DNA of 49,929 bases from Eubacteriaceae bacterium (GCA_910574915.1 CAJTCR010000039.1:1-49929); one strand, 5' to 3'. Positions 24,626 through 38,949 are shown, counted from the first letter of the stretch. Notes: generated by a model not told the origin, from the letters alone. A program made the numbers and translations.

Positions 24626-26254
24626 TTACTGCGATACCCGCATTTCACGTACTGCCTTGCGCACCTTTAAAATCATAGACGGTGCTACCGAAAGCTCATC
24701 CAGCCCCATCTTCATAAATTCTTCGGTCAGCTCAAGGTCTGCGCCAAGCTCGCCGCAGATGCCTGCCCATTTTCCATATTTATGCGCATTGTCCACAACC
24801 ATTTTAATCATGCGCAGCACCGCTTTGTGATGCGGATTGTAAAAGTCATCCAGCTTTGCGTTCTGCCTGTCGATCGCGAGCGTATACTGTGTCAGGTCGT
24901 TTGTCCCGATACTGAAAAAGTCTACAAGCTGTGCCAGTTCTTCGCTGATCATAACTGCCGCAGGCGTCTCGATCATAATGCCCTGTTCCGGCATCTTGTA
25001 AGGAATGCCTTTTGCCTCCAGCTCCTGGCGCACTTCTTCTACGATCTCATAGATTTTTTCCACTTCTTCTGTCGAAATAATCATCGGGTACATAATTGAC
25101 AGGTTGCCAAATACTGCCGCACGAAGCAGCGCACGTACCTGCGTCTTAAAAATATCCGTCTGCTTTAAGCAAATGCGGATCGCGCGGTATCCGAGTGCAG
25201 GGTTATCCTCGTTGCCAAGGTTAAAATAGTCTACCTGCTTATCCGCGCCAAGATCCAGCGTACGGATAATTACCTTTTTGCCTGCCATTGTCTGCAATAC
25301 CTGGCGGTATGCCTGGAACTGCTCTTCCTCTGTCGGGAAGTCCGATCTTCCAAGATATAAAAATTCGCTGCGGAACAGCCCGATTCCGCCGGCATCATTT
25401 TCCAGTACATAGCCGACATCGCCGACACTGCCGATATTTGCATAAATGTTCACTTTCTGTCCGTCAAGCGTTACATTTTCCTTGCCCTTTAATGTTTGCA
25501 GCATATGTGCTTTTTCCTGCTCTTCGCGGATTCTTTCCTGCACTGCGCTGCGCACTTCTTCGTCCGGCTCAAAGATCACCTTACTCTCAAAACCGTCTAC
25601 GACCGCTTCCATGCCGGTATGTATTTCTTCCAGATTCATCGGAACGCCGATTAATGCAGGAATATTCATCATACGCGCCAAAATAGCCGTATGCGAATTG
25701 GTAGAGCCGTGTACCGTTACAAAGCCAAGGATCTTTTCCTTATCCATCTGCACCGTCTCGCTTGGGCTTAAATCGTCTGCCACGATGACAGACGGCTCCA
25801 TCGAGCTTAAGTCTGTGTCGCCTTCTCCCGATAAGTTGCGCACAAGGCGCTCAGAAATATCCTTAACATCCGCAGATCTTGCCTTCATATAGTCATCGTC
25901 CATATTCGCAAACATCTCTGCAAAGTTGTCCCCGGTCACTGCAACTGCATATTCCGAATTTACCATTTCTGTACGTATCATATTATATATGGAATCCAGA
26001 TAATCATCATCCTCTAACATCATCTGGTGTACTTCAAAAATGGCTGCGCTTGCTTCCCCTACTTCTTTCACTGCCTTGTCGTATAATACCTTAAGCTGCC
26101 CTTTTGCCTGCTCACACGCTGCATTAACCCTGTCAATCTCCGCCTGCGCATCTTCGATCTTCGTGCGCTTAATCTGAAAATCCTTATTCTTTAATACGAA
26201 TACTTTGCCGATCGTAATGCCCTTGTACACTGACTTTCCTGAAAATTCAGTCAT
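24626..26254 (-). CDS. ptsI: phosphoenolpyruvate-protein phosphotransferase, Enzyme I of the PTS
   Basis: 542 residues. It takes phosphate from phosphoenolpyruvate and passes it to HPr, starting PTS sugar uptake. The swivelling His domain carries the active-site histidine in HGSTNSHTAILARMMNIPAL (near residue 188). The PEP-binding barrel has GIGLFRSEFLYLGR, the TLDLGADK signature, and the C-terminal catalytic cysteine motif WAGICGELGAD. It is a single gene here; HPr and EII genes are not in the window. A promoter with 17-base spacing lies at 26316-26344. Confidence 0.96.
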   Translation of the reverse strand: MTEFSGKSVYKGITIGKVFVLKNKDFQIKRTKIEDAQAEIDRVNAACEQAKGQLKVLYDKAVKEVGEASAAIFEVHQMMLEDDDYLDSIYNMIRTEMVNSEYAVAVTGDNFAEMFANMDDDYMKARSADVKDISERLVRNLSGEGDTDLSSMEPSVIVADDLSPSETVQMDKEKILGFVTVHGSTNSHTAILARMMNIPALIGVPMNLEEIHTGMEAVVDGFESKVIFEPDEEVRSAVQERIREEQEKAHMLQTLKGKENVTLDGQKVNIYANIGSVGDVGYVLENDAGGIGLFRSEFLYLGRSDFPTEEEQFQAYRQVLQTMAGKKVIIRTLDLGADKQVDYFNLGNEDNPALGYRAIRICLKQTDIFKTQVRALLRAAVFGNLSIMYPMIISTEEVEKIYEIVEEVRQELEAKGIPYKMPEQGIMIETPAAVMISEELAQLVDFFSIGTNDLTQYTLAIDRQNAKLDDFYNPHHKAVLRMIKMVVDNAHKYGKWAGICGELGADLELTEEFMKMGLDELSVAPSMILKVRKAVREMRVSQ

Positions 26255-26315
26255 CTTTTTCTCCCTTCCATCTCGATATGATTACGGCACCAAAAAATGC
26301 CCTTAACATACCGTT

Positions 26316-26344
26316 ATTTTACTACATTTTTTTATTTGTTGCAA
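26316..26344 (-). promoter_or_regulatory. promoter of ptsI
   Basis: On the minus strand TTGCAA (26339-26344) and TAAAAT (26316-26321) are 17 bases apart, about 60 bases before the start. Confidence 0.55.
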
Positions 26345-26425
26345 TGCTATTTTTACTTTTCGCAAAATTTTTTACGGAATTTCCAAGAAAAAATGACACA
26401 TATTCGGCAATATGCCAAAAAATCC

Positions 26426-26962
26426 TTACTTTTTTTGGAGCTTCTTCCATATCGGGTGCGCCATGCAGCCTGACAAAATCCCTGTCAACATCCCTGCAAG
26501 CACATCACTCGGGTAATGTACGCCTACATACAGCCTGGACAGCCCAATCAGTACCGCAAGCAATAAAAGCGAGATCCCCGCCCATTTCGGCAGGTCGCGG
26601 TACATCGCGCACGCTGCGGCAAAAGAGCTTCCGGTATGCCCCGACGGAAAGGAATAATCGATCGGCTTTGCAACGAGCGGCGTCAGTGACGCAAAGGCAT
26701 CATACGGACGGATTCTTGCCACCAGATTTTTTAAAAGCAGGTTGTTCACCAGCAAAGAGCCAAGCAGCCCAAGAATGCCAAGGCAGCCGATCTTTCTCGT
26801 TTTCTTTGGAATCAGCAGGAGCACTGACAGGACAATCCAGAAAATCCCCGCATTGCCAAGGCTTGTGATAAATATAACGAATGGTGTCAAAAAGGATGTG
26901 CGTATGTACTCTTGTATAAAAAGCAGGATATTTATATCTATGCTCGTAATCCATTCTGGCAT
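26426..26962 (-). CDS. PAP2-family membrane phosphatase
   Basis: 178 residues, with about five membrane helices. All three parts of the acid-phosphatase signature are present: KNLVARIRPYDAF (KxxxxxxRP), SFPSGHTGSSF (PSGH) and SRLYVGVHYPSDVLAG (SRxxxxxHxxxD). Such enzymes dephosphorylate undecaprenyl pyrophosphate or phosphatidylglycerol phosphate at the membrane; which one cannot be told. The start at 26962 is preferred over 26986 because AAGGAGAG stands before it. It is next to the second hairpin-repeat locus. Confidence 0.9.
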   Translation of the reverse strand: MPEWITSIDINILLFIQEYIRTSFLTPFVIFITSLGNAGIFWIVLSVLLLIPKKTRKIGCLGILGLLGSLLVNNLLLKNLVARIRPYDAFASLTPLVAKPIDYSFPSGHTGSSFAAACAMYRDLPKWAGISLLLLAVLIGLSRLYVGVHYPSDVLAGMLTGILSGCMAHPIWKKLQKK

Positions 26963-27042
26963 TTGTAACTCTCCTTTCTGCAACACTGATTAAAGGGTAT
27001 TATAGCATATTGGAGTGGGGAATAGTATAAAAATCTTCCTTT

Positions 27043-27323
27043 GTTTTATTATAACAGGAAGGGACGCCGGGAGAGGGAATGGGCATGTCCTGGCGGCGTC
27101 AGTTCCAGAATGTTAAGAATCCCTAAGTATTCTGCTGGGACGCTATGGCTGTGTCCGGTCGCGGCACCTAGTTCGCTGCCTGCTGCAGCTAAAGGTGCCG
27201 CTTGGCTGCGCCCCTGGTTTTCCCGCAGAACACCAAGGCATTCTAACCATTCTTCCAAAGCCGCCGCCAGGACATGCCCATTCCCTCTCCCGGCTGCTCT
27301 TCATATGTGTTACAAAAATAAAC
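27043..27323. repeat. long hairpin repeat, copy C (locus 2)
   Basis: The arms 27069-27098 and 27262-27291 are perfectly complementary over 30 bases. Flanking AT-rich ends (27043-27056 and 27308-27323) extend the palindrome. The ~70-base core is almost identical to copies A, B, D and E, with the shorter centre CTGCCTGCTGCAGC. No gene is encoded. Confidence 0.9.
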
Positions 27324-27577
27324 ACTGCATCGTTTGCTTTGTTCCATCTGGTTCGTGCCAATGCCAGAGCGTGTTTGAAATACCATTCCCGTCATCTGTT
27401 TTCCCCACTTTGCGTGATATTTACACCATATTCAGGTTACATAGCACGCTATGCGCCCTTCATTTGGCGCAAATTTCCCACAAATTGCCAAACACACCTG
27501 CCAAAAAGTACTCTTAAGACACGCTTTAGTACTACAGCGAACAAACCAAACCATATTGAGTTTATTTAGTAGTATTT
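27324..27577. other. spacer between hairpin copies C and D
   Basis: 254 bases without a recognisable gene or RNA. It is longer than, and not obviously related to, the spacers of the other two hairpin loci, which resemble each other. Confidence 0.5.
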
Positions 27578-27830
27578 ACGAAGAACAGCCGGGAGAGAGG
27601 ATGTGCCTCCCCTGGCGGCGGCTTTGGAAGAATGCTTAGAAGCCCTTAGTATTCTGCGGAGCAGCCAGGGGCGCAGCCAAGCGGCACCTTTAGCTGCCAG
27701 CAGGCAGCGAACTAGGTGCCGTGACCGGACACAGCCACAGCGTACCAGCAGAATACTTAGGGATTCTTAACATTCTGGAACGGACGCCGCCAGGGGAGGC
27801 ACATCCCCTCTCCCGGCATCCCTCCCTGTA
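27578..27830. repeat. long hairpin repeat, copy D (locus 2, inverted)
   Basis: The arms 27591-27620 and 27785-27814 are complementary over 29 of 30 bases. The core runs in reverse orientation to copy C, giving a head-to-head pair. The arm sequence differs from that of C and from all other copies. Confidence 0.9.
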
Positions 27831-27892
27831 AAAATTTACCAAAGAACTCACCCCCGTCCACCATCATCAATCACAAATCCCGATTCTATGCA

Positions 27893-27920
27893 TTGCAAAT
27901 TTTCAATATGCTGGTATAAT
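27893..27920 (+). promoter_or_regulatory. promoter of the response-regulator/hybrid-kinase operon
   Basis: TTGCAA (27893-27898) and a perfect TATAAT (27915-27920) are 16 bases apart, about 60 bases before the first gene and 60 bases after hairpin copy D. Confidence 0.6.
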
Positions 27921-27981
27921 AGAAGCATATCTATGGGCAACCCCATAACAATAATCCAAAGCAATCTACAGGAGGTTTACA

Positions 27982-28836
27982 ATGAGATACAAAGTATTAT
28001 TAGTAGGCAATAACAAGGCAACAATCGAAGATATGTTCCTCCATGCAAACAATATTTTAGAATGTCAAAGCACTTCCAGCCGTTTTGACGATATTGTCTG
28101 CCACCTAAAATATTTTCAGCCACATGTCCTCGTTTACTGCATGAATAATGAAACACGTGATACGATGTCACAGCTTATTACAATCAAGCACACAAAATTA
28201 GAGCGCAAGACTCCGTTTTTTGTTGTCGCGACCCAGGATGACTGCGATGAGCTGCGCAAAATGTCCGCGGACTTCTCAGATGTGGATTTGATCAAACCGA
28301 TCACAGCCCTGCAAATTGCCGACAAGATCACCGATTATATGAAACGCAATTTCAAACTCAAGGAAAACGAGCCTATGCCTGCTTCAGATATCCCTGTTAC
28401 TCCTCCGGCAGATGCGCAGACACAGACAATTCTTGATAATATAGATTCTCTGTTCAGTGTAATGCCGGCGAACGAACGCAAACATATCCTTGTCGTAGAC
28501 GATGATTTCCGTATGTTAAAGCTGATCAAGCGCTACCTGGACGATTCCTATGACATCGCCACCGCGATCAACGGCAAAGTTGCGCTGAAATTTTTGGAAT
28601 CGAAAATGACGAACCTGATCCTCTTAGACTACGAGATGCCTGGCGAAAACGGCCCTGAGGTATTGGAAAAACTGCGCGCCAATCCGGTAACCAACCAGAT
28701 CCCTGTGATCTTTTTGACCGGCATTAACGACCGCAAAAAGATCCAGCAGGTGCTTGCGCTCAAGCCGCAGGGATACTTGTTAAAGCCAATCGACCATGAC
28801 AAATTAGTAGAAGCCATTGAAAACACAATCGGATAA
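27982..28836 (+). CDS. tandem-receiver response regulator without output domain
   Basis: 284 residues. The first ~120 have receiver-like order (YKVLLVGNNKATIEDMF; PHVLVYCMNNE; VDLIKPITALQIADKI) but lack the acidic pocket and the phospho-acceptor aspartate, so this is a pseudo-receiver. After a Pro-rich linker, residues about 167-284 form a full receiver: HILVVDDDFRMLKL, the acceptor in LLDYEMPG (about D216), IFLTG and LKPID. No DNA-binding or enzymatic output follows, so it probably acts by protein contact or as a phosphate carrier in the relay with the two hybrid kinases downstream. The AGGAGG site is strong. The gap to the next gene is 24 bases. Confidence 0.9.
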   Translation: MRYKVLLVGNNKATIEDMFLHANNILECQSTSSRFDDIVCHLKYFQPHVLVYCMNNETRDTMSQLITIKHTKLERKTPFFVVATQDDCDELRKMSADFSDVDLIKPITALQIADKITDYMKRNFKLKENEPMPASDIPVTPPADAQTQTILDNIDSLFSVMPANERKHILVVDDDFRMLKLIKRYLDDSYDIATAINGKVALKFLESKMTNLILLDYEMPGENGPEVLEKLRANPVTNQIPVIFLTGINDRKKIQQVLALKPQGYLLKPIDHDKLVEAIENTIG

Positions 28837-28860
28837 GCAGCGTCCAAAGGAAGGTGATTT

Positions 28861-34252
<5,392 letters not shown>

Positions 34253-34269
34253 TATAAAATCAAATTTTT

Positions 34270-34330
34270 GAGCTGTCCAAACGAGATGTACCGCTACCCT
34301 GTACACCATCCCCGGGCAGCTCTTTCGATA
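34270..34330 (+). terminator. probable terminator after the kinase operon
   Basis: GAGCTGTCC (34270-34278) pairs with GGGCAGCTC (34314-34322, one G-U) and is followed by a short TTTCG. The T-run is poor. The rest of 34331-34589 holds no gene or motif I recognise. Confidence 0.4.
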
Positions 34331-34589
34331 CAAAAAAGCAAACGATGCCAAAAAAAATGCGGTATATTCCAAAGCCCTTTTCAATCTGAGACATTTTTGC
34401 TATGATAAGGCAGAACCGATACCAAAACCTTTGGTGCGGCAGTTAAATAAGTGCCTTTCGTAACCCTCTGAATTTCACACGCGTCGTTGCAGTCAGTCCA
34501 TGCAGCCACTTACTTACAACTACGATTCTAGCCCCCATCTTTCCTGTGTAAATTTATCCGGTTACAAGCAAGGCGCTTATTTAGCTGCC

Positions 34590-34874
34590 GCATTTTTTTG
34601 TGGCACATGGGGGACGCTGGGAGAGAGGGTTGGGCTGCCTTGGCGGCGTCCGTTCCAGAATGCTAAGAATCCCTATGCCTTCTGCTGATACGCTGTGGCT
34701 GTGGACGGTCGCGTCACCTAGTTCGCTGCCTGCTGGCAGCTAAAGGTGCCGCTTGGCTGCGCCCCTGGTATTTCCGCAGAAGGCAAAGGGCTTCTAACCA
34801 TTCTTCCAAAGCCGCCGCCAAGGCAGCCCAACCCCCTCTCCCGGCTGGTTTTCCCCATGTGTCACAAAAAATGC
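34590..34874. repeat. long hairpin repeat, copy E (locus 3)
   Basis: The arms 34619-34648 and 34813-34842 are complementary over 29 of 30 bases. The outer ends GCATTTTTTTGTGGCACATG (34590-34609) and its near reverse complement (34855-34874) extend the palindrome to ~285 bases. The core is nearly identical to copies A-D. Confidence 0.9.
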
Positions 34875-34967
34875 TGTATAGAGTGCGACGTATTTCTGAC
34901 AGCATTGTATAACTTTAGGGAAACGCCTTGCTTTTTGCTGTCATTTACCTATAGCACTCGGAAAAGC

Positions 34968-35010
34968 CAGCCCCGCTCTCCTTCCTCTAGCGTCCCTTCC
35001 GAAATCCCCC
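34968..35010. repeat. collapsed hairpin repeat, copy F (locus 3)
   Basis: Only the 3' arm remains (CCAGCCCCGCTCTCCTTCCT and on), matching the right arm of copy B. It is joined directly to the sequence that precedes copy B at locus 1 (GCAC-TGGAAAAG type). This looks like a copy B-type hairpin that lost its loop and left arm by deletion. Confidence 0.7.
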
Positions 35011-35021
35011 ACTATATTTTC

Positions 35022-37514
35022 TCACACCTCCAAAATCCTCTCCACCAGTTTCACACAATCCGCCGCATCCTTCGAGTACCCATCCGCGCCAATCTCCTCC
35101 GCAAACCCTGGTGTAATAGCAGCCCCTCCAATAATCACCTTTCCTGCATAACCTCTCTCTTTTGCAAGCTGAACTACCTCCTGCATCCGCATCATCGTCG
35201 TCGTCATCAGCGCAGACAGCCCAATCACTGCCGCCTGCTCCCTGATCGCTGTCGTTACGATTTCTTCCGCTGTGACATCTTTTCCAAGATCAATCACATG
35301 ATAGCCATAATTGCGCAGCATCAGCACCACAAGGTTTTTCCCGATATCATGGATATCTCCTTCCACCGTGGCAGCTACAATCGTTGCCGCCGCTTTCTCA
35401 TCGCCGCTGCGTTCGATTTTCGGCTCTAAATATTCGATCGCCGCTTTCATCGCATTGGCACTGGCAATTAACTGCGGCAAAAAGTATTTCTGCTCATTAA
35501 ACAGCTCGCCCACTTCGTTAATCGCCGGGATCAGATACTGGTCGATGACCTGCTCCGGTTTTGCACCGCGTTCTAGTTCATCTTTTGCATACGTGACAAT
35601 CCTTTTTTTCTCACCCTGCAACACGGCACGGTAAACAGGGCAAGACTGCATCAATGCCCGTTCCTCACTTCCTGTTTCCGTCGGTTTGTGTTCCGCGGCG
35701 CCTGGTAAATCTGCGGCTGTTTGTGCTTTGGCAGCCTGCCGCTGTTTTTCCCGCTCCTGTTTTTCCTGCTTTTGCTTATACGCCTGCATCCTGTTAATAT
35801 AAGAAAGATCACTGCCTGGCTTATGCAGCAGCATGTCCGCAGCCGCGGCAGTATTCATTAAAAGATCCTGTGACGGATTGGCAATCGCCATCGTAAGCCC
35901 GCGTTCGATCGCCATTGTCAAAAACGCAGTATTGACAAATGAACGCTCCGGCAGCCCGAACGATATATTAGACAACCCGCAGATCGTTGCAAGCCCAAGC
36001 TCCCTGCTGCAATAGCCAATCGTCTCCAAGCACTCCAGCGCTGCCTTTGGATTTGCCCCAACGGTCGCCACCAGTCCGTCCACTATGATATCTTCTTTTA
36101 CAAACCCCTGGCGGAGCGCTTGCTCTAAGACCGTATGCACGATTTTATGCTTTTCTTCCATCGTCTCCGGCAGCCCCGCATCCGACAGCGGAAGCAGGAT
36201 AAACATTGCGCCGTATTTTCTGGCGATCGGCAAAAGCCGCTCCAGTTTTTCTTTTTCCATTGAAATGGAATTAATCAGCGCGCGCCCCGGATAGATTCTG
36301 AGCGCAGCTTCAATTACTTCAATATAGCTCGAATCGATACACAACGGGCAGTCTACCGCGGTCGTCACTTCATAAATGGCTTCCAGCATCATCTGCCGTT
36401 CGTCGATCCCGTTCATCCCCATATTGATGTCAAGCACGGTAGCGCCGTTTTCCTCCTGCTCGCGCGCCATAGCGCCAACCATTTCCAGGCTGCCGGCACG
36501 AAGCTCCTCCTGCAATTTCTTCTTTCCGGTCGGATTGATCCGCTCTCCTACAACCTGGAAGCTGCCGCCTGCCGCAATCTCTACCAGTTTTCTCTCCGAA
36601 GCCAGCACACGCCTTGCCTGTGTGCAAACAGGTAGGCGCTCACAGTCTTTTACCGCCTGTGAAAGTGCTTTGATATGCGCAGGCGTCGTTCCGCAGCAGC
36701 CGCCCAAAGCTGCCGCCCCGGCATCCACCAGCTTCTTTCCCGCCTCGGCAAACTCTTGCGGGCTGGTTTTATAGACGGTCTGCCCGTTTTCCAGCTCCGG
36801 CAGCCCTGCATTTGGCTTTGCAAGAATCGGAATATTGGCATACGCATACATCTGCCCGACAATCTCAACCATTTCCATTGGGCCAGTCGAGCAGTTTAAT
36901 CCAACCGCATCCACTCCAAGGCTCTGCAATACGACAACCGCCGTCTCCGGGTTTGTCCCAAACAGCGTCCTGCCGTCATCTTCAAACGTCAGGCTCGCCA
37001 TCACCGGAAGATCACATATTTCCTTTATGGCAATAACCGCTGCCCTTGTCTCTTGCAGGCTCATCATCGTCTCCACAACAAACAAGTCAGCTCCGGCATC
37101 GCACAGCACTTTCGCCTGCTCCTTATAAATATCCACCAGTTGCTCAAACTGCAATTCGCCCAGCGGATAAAGCTGCTGGCCAGTCATCGTCAGGTCACCC
37201 GCCACAAACGCCTGTCCCTGCGCCGCCTCCTTTGCAAGCGCAACCAGCCTGGTATTGATATCCGCAAGCTGATCCGCCAGCCCGTACTCCGCCAGCTTGA
37301 TCCGGTTTCCAGTAAACGTCGGCGCATACAAAATCTGCGTCCCCGCCTCCACATAGCTGCGCTGTAGCGAGCGCATTACGTCTGGATGCTCCAAGATCCA
37401 CTGCTCCGGGCAGGCGTTCCCTGGCATTCCCGCCTGCTGTAAATTCGTGCCCGCAGCACCATCCAAAAGGACGACGCCCCGCTCGAAAAGATTCTGAAAT
37501 TCCTGTTTTGTCAT
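35022..37514 (-). CDS. metH: cobalamin-dependent methionine synthase, short form without reactivation domain
   Basis: 830 residues. Domains in order: homocysteine S-methyltransferase barrel (about 1-300; GLNCSTGPMEMVEI, and the zinc cysteines in GGCCGTTPAHI near 272), pterin-binding methyltetrahydrofolate barrel (about 315-580; GERINPTGKKKLQEEL, DINMGMNG), a charged Glu/Lys/Ala-rich linker (about 580-625), four-helix cap, and Rossmann B12 domain with DIHDIGKN (near 718). The C-terminal AdoMet reactivation domain of E. coli MetH (~1200 residues) is absent, as in many clostridia, so reactivation must come from another protein. A promoter lies at 37552-37580; no B12 or SAM riboswitch was recognised in the leader. 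Confidence 0.93.
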   Translation of the reverse strand: MTKQEFQNLFERGVVLLDGAAGTNLQQAGMPGNACPEQWILEHPDVMRSLQRSYVEAGTQILYAPTFTGNRIKLAEYGLADQLADINTRLVALAKEAAQGQAFVAGDLTMTGQQLYPLGELQFEQLVDIYKEQAKVLCDAGADLFVVETMMSLQETRAAVIAIKEICDLPVMASLTFEDDGRTLFGTNPETAVVVLQSLGVDAVGLNCSTGPMEMVEIVGQMYAYANIPILAKPNAGLPELENGQTVYKTSPQEFAEAGKKLVDAGAAALGGCCGTTPAHIKALSQAVKDCERLPVCTQARRVLASERKLVEIAAGGSFQVVGERINPTGKKKLQEELRAGSLEMVGAMAREQEENGATVLDINMGMNGIDERQMMLEAIYEVTTAVDCPLCIDSSYIEVIEAALRIYPGRALINSISMEKEKLERLLPIARKYGAMFILLPLSDAGLPETMEEKHKIVHTVLEQALRQGFVKEDIIVDGLVATVGANPKAALECLETIGYCSRELGLATICGLSNISFGLPERSFVNTAFLTMAIERGLTMAIANPSQDLLMNTAAAADMLLHKPGSDLSYINRMQAYKQKQEKQEREKQRQAAKAQTAADLPGAAEHKPTETGSEERALMQSCPVYRAVLQGEKKRIVTYAKDELERGAKPEQVIDQYLIPAINEVGELFNEQKYFLPQLIASANAMKAAIEYLEPKIERSGDEKAAATIVAATVEGDIHDIGKNLVVLMLRNYGYHVIDLGKDVTAEEIVTTAIREQAAVIGLSALMTTTMMRMQEVVQLAKERGYAGKVIIGGAAITPGFAEEIGADGYSKDAADCVKLVERILEV

Positions 37515-37551
37515 GGTTTTTCTCTCCTGCTTTTTCTATTTTGCTTTTCCT

Positions 37552-37580
37552 ATACTATCACAGTTGCCACGTTCAGGCAA
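37552..37580 (-). promoter_or_regulatory. promoter of metH
   Basis: On the minus strand TTGCCT (37575-37580) and TAGTAT (37552-37557) are 17 bases apart, about 40 bases before the start. Confidence 0.5.
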
Positions 37581-37746
37581 GTTCCTCCTCTGCACCAGGG
37601 GATAAGCGCGCCCTTTTTTCGGTGACTTTATTAGCTGGACTTTTAAATTGGAGAAACAGCCCACCTTGCCATTTTCCCCGATTTTAATCTTAATAACACC
37701 ACTTTACAACTTTTTGAAAAAAATAACGCACAAGGCGCTTTCTCAT

Positions 37747-37811
37747 GTATAATAAGTTTGCACACAAAACTATACGAAAGAGAGTGGCCTTGTACGTCAG
37801 GCTTATTATAC
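37747..37811. repeat. inverted repeat at the edge of the AT-rich island
   Basis: GTATAATAAG (37747-37756) and CTTATTATAC (37802-37811) are perfect reverse complements, 45 bases apart. Between and after them a short GTG frame (37785 to about 37835) could be the cut 5' end of an interrupted gene. The region 37581-37823 otherwise holds no gene. Confidence 0.5.
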
Positions 37812-37823
37812 AACAAAAACAAC

Positions 37824-38243
37824 CTAATTGGTAGACTTTACCGTTATTTTTATAATCAGAACAATACACTTTTCTTCTATTTTCAAATCATCCAGCATTT
37901 TTGAAATATAGCCCTCTTCGAAAATCTGCTCAATAGAACTCAATTCTATATCTTTTCTATCATCATCTAATTTTCTAAAATTCTCTTTTTGCGCACTATT
38001 AAGGCATGCTCGTAAAGCAAATTCCGCATATCGCTGTGACATTGCTGTTCTTACATCAACAGAATATATAAAATATTTTCTATTCTTTTTTGCTCTATTT
38101 GCTATTGCTGATACTTTAGAAATCAGAGAACTCTTCCCCATTCCAGATGGTGCTTTAATTGCAAATAGTCGAGTATCCGTTTTTCCACCTATAACAGCTT
38201 CAAAAAAGCTAAATACTTCTTTAATACTTTGCTTTCTACCCAC
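37824..38243 (-). pseudogene. truncated P-loop ATPase (STAND/AAA-like), 3' end lost
   Basis: 139 residues from a GTG codon. It carries the FVGR-type N-terminal motif (PEDFVGRKQS, partly upstream of the GTG), Walker A APSGMGKSSL near residue 31, and the start of a Walker B strand (KCIVLII), after which the frame leaves the family and stops. STAND and AAA ATPases with this opening are usually several hundred residues longer, so only the nucleotide-binding N terminus survives. The in-frame codons RPARPEDF lie directly upstream, after the TAA that ends the 130-residue gene. The two may be one gene broken by a stop. Defence-type STAND origin is a guess from motif style and context. Confidence 0.65.
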
Positions 38244-38267
38244 AAAATCTTCTGGTCTTGCCGGCCT

Positions 38268-38660
38268 TTAATCATTCCATGCGTCTCCTGTAATTATGGG
38301 TACAACACTTCTATACTCATTTAGCAGTTCTTTAGCCACCTTATGATCTTTTTGCTTATCGAAAATCCATTCATATTCACTATGCTTATTTTTTCTACTC
38401 TTAAGTTCTTCTATAACTTTTGTATCTACAATGCGTTCTCCTGTATTAGCATCAAATACCATCACAGATGTAATCAATCCCGAATTTTTAATCGCTACTG
38501 GAACAATCCAATACCTCCCAATATCTGTTATAAATAATAATTCTATTTCGCCCTGTTCATATTCGCCCTGTAAATCTATATTGGAAAGAATACATTTCCT
38601 GATCAGTTTAGTATCCAATAATAGCTCAATTATTCTTTCCGCAGTATAGAACGAAAGCAT
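38268..38660 (-). CDS. unknown 130-residue protein, possibly the N-terminal part of the broken ATPase gene
   Basis: A 130-residue protein with alternating strands and helices (LLFITDIGRYWIVPVAIK; VMVFDANTGERIVDTKVIEE); no family recognised and no membrane segment. It ends at TAA, and the same frame continues without a shift into the P-loop ATPase fragment. So it could be an intact small gene, or the front domain of one larger protein split by a nonsense mutation. Upstream lie a 17-bp inverted repeat and the 35-bp direct repeat. The AT-rich codon use differs from the metH side. Confidence 0.5.
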   Translation of the reverse strand: MLSFYTAERIIELLLDTKLIRKCILSNIDLQGEYEQGEIELLFITDIGRYWIVPVAIKNSGLITSVMVFDANTGERIVDTKVIEELKSRKNKHSEYEWIFDKQKDHKVAKELLNEYRSVVPIITGDAWND

Positions 38661-38698
38661 CTGCCTTCTTGCATTATCCTCCCTTTCCCATTCTTCTT

Positions 38699-38752
38699 CA
38701 TAATAAGCACTTTATTCGACACAATGTACCACAAAATAAAGTGCTTATTATG
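38699..38752. repeat. 17-bp perfect inverted repeat upstream of the 130-residue gene
   Basis: CATAATAAGCACTTTAT (38699-38715) and its exact complement (38736-38752) are separated by 20 bases. The long stem without a T-tract suggests an operator or the end of a mobile unit rather than a terminator. It shares the CTTATTAT motif with the repeat at 37747-37811. Confidence 0.7.
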
Positions 38753-38777
38753 CCAAAATACCCATCATTTCTACTCC

Positions 38778-38812
38778 GGCAAGCTATCCCGCAAACAAAG
38801 CACCCCGTGACC
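38778..38812. repeat. 35-bp direct repeat, copy 1
   Basis: An exact 35-base match to 46160-46194, beginning GGCAAGCTATCCCGCAAACA. It lies ~120 bases upstream of the minus-strand 130-residue gene. The rest of 38813-39079 holds two copies of TTAATGTCACA (38825, 38937) and the terminator at 38950-38983, but no gene. Confidence 0.85.
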
Positions 38813-38949
38813 CGATTGTGTCAAGTTAATGTCACAAAAATTTTAAGTTTTTTTCGGTGAAAATCGCTGTAAGCCGCATAACTTCGTTGGGGTTGAGGTA
38901 AATTAATGCTAAATCGGCGAAAAATTGGTGATAAATTAATGTCACAATC

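Noticed and set aside
37515..37740. Possible B12 or SAM riboswitch before metH
   Set aside because: No B12-box, S-box core or typical antiterminator/terminator pair could be found; the promoter lies only about 40 bases from the start, leaving no room for a known aptamer.
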